Shown here piece by piece: positions 60,948-64,000 of a stretch of DNA of 64,000 bases. A program made the position numbers and the translations under genes. Within the stretch, counting starts at the first letter, position 1; the number at the start of each line of letters is the position of its first letter. This stretch comes from Odiellus spinosus (Eukaryota; Arthropoda; Arachnida; Opiliones; Phalangiidae). The notes under the pieces were generated by a model. The model worked only from the letters and a program-made list of their open reading frames with translations. It did not search any database and was not told where the DNA came from. The stretch covers positions 16,455,434 through 16,519,433 of the forward strand of contig OY987227.1 of NCBI GenBank assembly GCA_963920705.1, in the 5' to 3' direction.

Positions 60948-62315
60948 TAGATTTAGTTGTTATGAAATCTTAAATATTAATGTTCCCTTTTTCCTCTCCA
61001 GTTTCAGAATTGTTAAATCTTTCTCCATCATTTATCGAATTGTAACTTTCCCAGAAAAATTGTTATGAACTCTAAAAATTTAAATTTAAAGCTTTAAAAT
61101 CTACTTCTACACTTTCCCTTCACTAAAAGTACTAAATAGACATTTTTATTGTAAAATTTTGATTTTTTACAAATCTTTGCATAAAATTTATTTTTCCTCG
61201 TAGAGAAAAGCTTTCATGTCAATTTTATTTACACAATTTTAATACTCTTGTTTAAAAATAATTACATCAGGTTTCTATTTTTTTTTCTTTCAACACGAAA
61301 TATTAAATGAATTTTGAAAAGCTTTCACTTTTCAAATGATTTTATGTAACTTTTTTTTTAACTTTGTAGGAATGACGTTTGACATGTCAAAAGATTTTTT
61401 TTTTTTTTTCTTAAAATCTTTATTGCCATCACTGAATTCGGAATCCTCATCAATTTTCCACTCCAATGCAACGAATACCATTCTTCAAACAAGGGGTACC
61501 TTTTTCTTTTTCTGTATTTGGACACCCTAACTAAAAGGAACTGTAAATCCCACGGTGGAGCCCCCCAACATTTTTTCCAGTGACGTTGGGTTAAGCAAAT
61601 GTAAGCTACTCTGACGAGAATAGTTTGACATCAAACGTCAGATGTGTCCAATGAAACAGTGATTTACAATGCCTTTAATTGCTTAAGATGAATAACAAAA
61701 CCTAGTGTTCATAAGCGTCCTCTAATGGCAACAGTAGAAACTAAGTGATGACTAAGAGCCAAATACTCCAATTTTCCCTCTAAAATTTTCAGACCTCTTG
61801 GCTGTTATGGAATCGGCTTAGGGGAGGACTGAACGAAGAGCACCATCTATAGTTTTTTATTCCTGCTTGGCTAATACTTAGTATGGAGGCTGCATGGGAA
61901 TATTTTCTTTGTAGGGAATTTTCGTATCCATCTAACATCCTATAGATTACACAGCTACCGTACAAGATTTCATAAAATGAATTTCGCTTATATTTCTAGA
62001 TTTTCTCAAATTTGTATATATTTTTACATATATATATATTATCTTTAAAAGCAAAAATAATGTTAGAAATATAGAACAATATTTAATATCACATCTATTC
62101 AAAAATTTTAATAATTACAACCAAAATTCTTCTTTAAAAATAATTTCAATTTTTTTATGCATCAAAAATCAAAAAGAAATACGGAACCAGTACGCAAGAT
62201 AAAAAGATGTTCATTATAAATATGAATTTTAAAAAGCTTTCACTTTTCAAATGATAGGTATCGAAAACTATGCGTTTTCTTCAATAACTCTGCAGTAATG
62301 ATAAGTCAAAGGATT
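60948..62315. other. 3' flank of ADISSP
   Basis: Apart from the pseudo-exon at 61424-61511 and its duplicated flank, this holds T tracts and an AT dinucleotide tract near 62030. No other gene was seen. Confidence 0.5.
61424..61511 (-). pseudogene. Decayed duplicate of the ADISSP last exon
   Basis: Read on the minus strand this matches the last exon of ADISSP (62316-62416) closely, including the acceptor TACAG and the peptide LKNGIRCIGVE. It then breaks: a one-base insertion after GTGGAA gives AAT TGA, and a one-base deletion follows in the SDW region. The duplication also covers the 3' flank; the 19-nt string gctttcacttttcaaatga occurs at about 61321 and 62235, so the copies lie about 914 bp apart. 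No duplicate of the other exons was seen. It sits downstream of the real gene and could only be reached by read-through. Confidence 0.85.
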
Positions 62316-63184
62316 TTACTCAAAACCTTGCCAGTCACTGAATTCAGAATCCTCATCCATTTCTACTCCAATGCAACGAATACCGTTCTTTAAAAGCGGC
62401 GTACCCTTTCCTTTTCCTGTATTTAAATTAGAAGTTTAGCTAAGTTTTATTTTTTATAAAATCTTTGAGCAAACCTAAAACTCTAGCATTGAGCAAAAAT
62501 GAAATGTGATAAGTTGGATTGTTGCAAGAGACTAATTCCAACTTCTCTCGGATTAGTTTTTCTTTGTGAGCAAATAGTTCTAGGCTTAATAAGTAAACTC
62601 TATCTGAAATTGTATTGGTTTATTAATTGCATAATTTGGCTTTAAATCTTTAACATACTTGGTGATGAAACATCGCACATCACAGGCGTTAAATCTGTAA
62701 CTCTCGTATACAAATTGGCATTATCGGATTCTCGAACCATTAGAGGACAGAATAGTGTATCGCAATCAAATTGAAATTTTACTTCATATCGATGCCCAAT
62801 CTAAAACGATTTTAGTATTCTTGAATTTTGCAACCATAATGTAGATAAATTGATTTACCTGTAAAAACCCCAAATGTACAGAGTAAAATCCCTCTTTGAT
62901 TTTTTGAACGCCAATTTCGCAATCATGGCGGAATGTATCTTCCGACTCCGAAAATTTGACCCGCAGACCTCCTATATATTTGGAATAACTATTTACTTAT
63001 GTGGTTTTCCATCAAAGAAAATGTTTTTGCAATCATGAAGCACTCATAACAGGAAAGTTTTTTTCACAATCTTCAATGATATGGTAACTTGGTCTTTGGT
63101 TTTCATTGACCCATGATTGCAAATACATTTTTCCAATAAATATCACTAACTGGCAGCAGAAGAGCATGCATCATCATCATCCAT
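62316..63184 (-). CDS. ADISSP: ADISSP / C20orf27 homologue, 5 exons
   Basis: Minus-strand exons in transcript order: 63184-63151, 62971-62859, 62800-62659, 62603-62475, 62416-62316, with compatible phases. The total is 519 nt (172 aa; human about 174). The family hallmark is the C-terminus, GTPLLKNGIRCIGVEMD then EDSEFSDWQGFE, matching the vertebrate GTPMLLDGVKC..DSEHSDWHGFD end. The block LGFLQIGHRYEVKF matches VGFLKILHRYEITF and FAHKEKLIREKLEL matches the SAHKEG..EEILL region. Vertebrate ADISSP is reported as an adipose-secreted signalling protein, but no classical signal peptide is visible here and the role in invertebrates is unknown. The first exon (11 codons, acidic, MDDDDACSSAA) is the least certain: it was chosen because phase, donor and final length fit. 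The gene is head-to-head with survivin. Confidence 0.92.
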
Positions 63185-63705
63185 ATTTAAACCACCGTAA
63201 CCACGACCACGTGTTTGAACTTTTGAACTCCTCGATCAGATCATCATCTATCAACATTCAACAGTCCCAGGGACTAATTATTTCTAATGTTTTAGATATA
63301 CTAAGAGAGGTTATGCAAAACACGAGGGGTCCCTGAAAACAACACCAAAAAAACTTATTTCTAGGTGCGATGATAAAGTTTAGCGTCTTTCTTTGAATAG
63401 ACGATAAATAAAGATTTACTAAGGCTCGTATGAAAATTTATATGGATCTCGAGAAGAATATTCCGAACTCAATGTTTTTACCCTGAAATTATTACTCTGC
63501 CTAGTGACCTTTAACCCCATAAAAGAGAATACAAAGACTATATATAACACTACGTTTTAGCGTAGCGTTACATACTCTTTGGTGGAGTGAAGCGGGAAAT
63601 TCGGGCTGCTATTTCCATCAATACCTTGTTTCCATTAACTTCGGGGCTCTAGATTAAAATTTATTCTTTGGGACGTTGTTACTAAAATATTCTTTAAGTA
63701 AAGGG
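63185..63705. promoter_or_regulatory. Divergent ADISSP/BIRC5 intergenic region
   Basis: Only 521 bp separate the proposed ADISSP ATG (minus) from the survivin ATG (plus), so both promoters and leaders must lie here. No TATA box stands out for either gene. There is a small palindromic stretch near 63552 (acgttttagcgtagcgtt). A shared bidirectional promoter is inferred from position alone. Confidence 0.5.
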
Positions 63706-64000
63706 ATGGCCAATGCCAATAATGAACCTAAATTTCCTCTGGATGAATTGGCAATAGCTTCAAATTACATGCTACAATCTCAAAGGCTCGAGTCCTATAA
63801 AGACTGGCCTTTTACAGAAGATTGCAAATGCATCCCGGAAAAAGTAAATAACTAATGACTTTTCTCGCATAGTTTATAAAGGAGAAGCGTATTCCATCGC
63901 GTTCTCTCTATTTTAATGTCTTTTTCATTGGGTTTAATAATTTTTGCAGATGGCTGAAGCTGGATTTTACCATTGTCCAACAGACAACGCCCCTGATGCA
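63706..64000 (+). CDS. BIRC5: Survivin (BIRC5), 5' exons, cut by window end
   Basis: Exon 1 is 63706-63843 (46 codons); the intron is 63844-63949 (GTAAAT..TTTGCAG); exon 2 starts at 63950 and runs off the window. The sequence around YKDWPFTEDCKCIPEK, then MAEAGFYHCPTDNAPDA, matches the start of the survivin BIR domain, and the intron falls at the same place as in vertebrates (between the CxPE[RK] and MAEAGF codons). Survivin is the BIR subunit of the chromosomal passenger complex, with INCENP, borealin and Aurora B, acting at centromeres and the midzone. The zinc-binding Cys/His residues and the C-terminal helix lie beyond the window. The N-terminal extension before the BIR (about 26 residues) is longer than in human. 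Identification is very secure. Confidence 0.95.

Noticed and set aside
61336..61530. Plus-strand open frame of 64 codons
   Set aside because: It is a shadow of the decayed ADISSP exon on the minus strand.
63106..63336. Plus-strand open frame rich in His/Asn
   Set aside because: It overlaps the proposed ADISSP first exon on the other strand, has no splice partner and shows no recognisable domain.

Overview
The window looks like nuclear DNA of an invertebrate animal, most likely an arthropod. It is AT-rich. Its genes are split by introns with GT..AG ends, it is dense in fold-back and MITE-like repeats, and it carries interstitial runs of TTAGG, the arthropod telomere unit (best at 9998-10055). 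No bacterial, viral or plasmid signature was seen. The arthropod assignment is an inference; several genes here (ARL10-like, ADISSP) argue for a lineage that kept genes often lost in flies.

Layout. (1) 1-14969 has no recognisable gene and is mostly repeats: diverged direct repeats, a 360-bp fold-back, nested hairpins, and a 4-kb inverted-repeat complex whose centre is a TTAGG array between oppositely oriented minisatellite arms. Two clean non-autonomous DNA transposons (7-bp and 8-bp target duplications) follow. (2) 14970-19105 is an 8-exon CHMP7 gene (ESCRT-III, nuclear envelope and endosome). (3) 19106-32741 is intergenic and holds a six-copy tandem array of about 544-bp palindromic units with a dimeric higher-order period of about 1088 bp. 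(4) 32742-56408 is a 12-exon gene that I assembled exon by exon with consistent splice phases. Its product is about 1094 aa with two ubiquitin-like repeats, a TIR domain that keeps the NADase glutamate, a second degenerate TIR, and a C-terminal SLOG nucleotide-binding domain. (5) 57505-64000 is gene-dense: a small secreted protein (minus), an ARL10-like GTPase (plus), an ADISSP/C20orf27 homologue (minus) with a decayed duplicate of its last exon, and the first exons of survivin/BIRC5 (plus, cut by the window end), head-to-head with ADISSP.

The most interesting item is the UBL-UBL-TIR-pseudoTIR-SLOG gene. In bacterial Thoeris defence a TIR enzyme makes an NAD-derived cyclic nucleotide that is sensed by a SLOG domain in a partner protein. 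In animals SARM1 (TIR) and TRPM2 (SLOG) handle the same class of molecule. Having a catalytically plausible TIR and a SLOG on one animal polypeptide suggests a self-contained NAD-derived signalling device. This rests on sequence motifs and needs biochemical proof. The other genes (CHMP7, BIRC5, ARL10, ADISSP) are ordinary housekeeping genes and I see no functional link between them and the TIR-SLOG gene.
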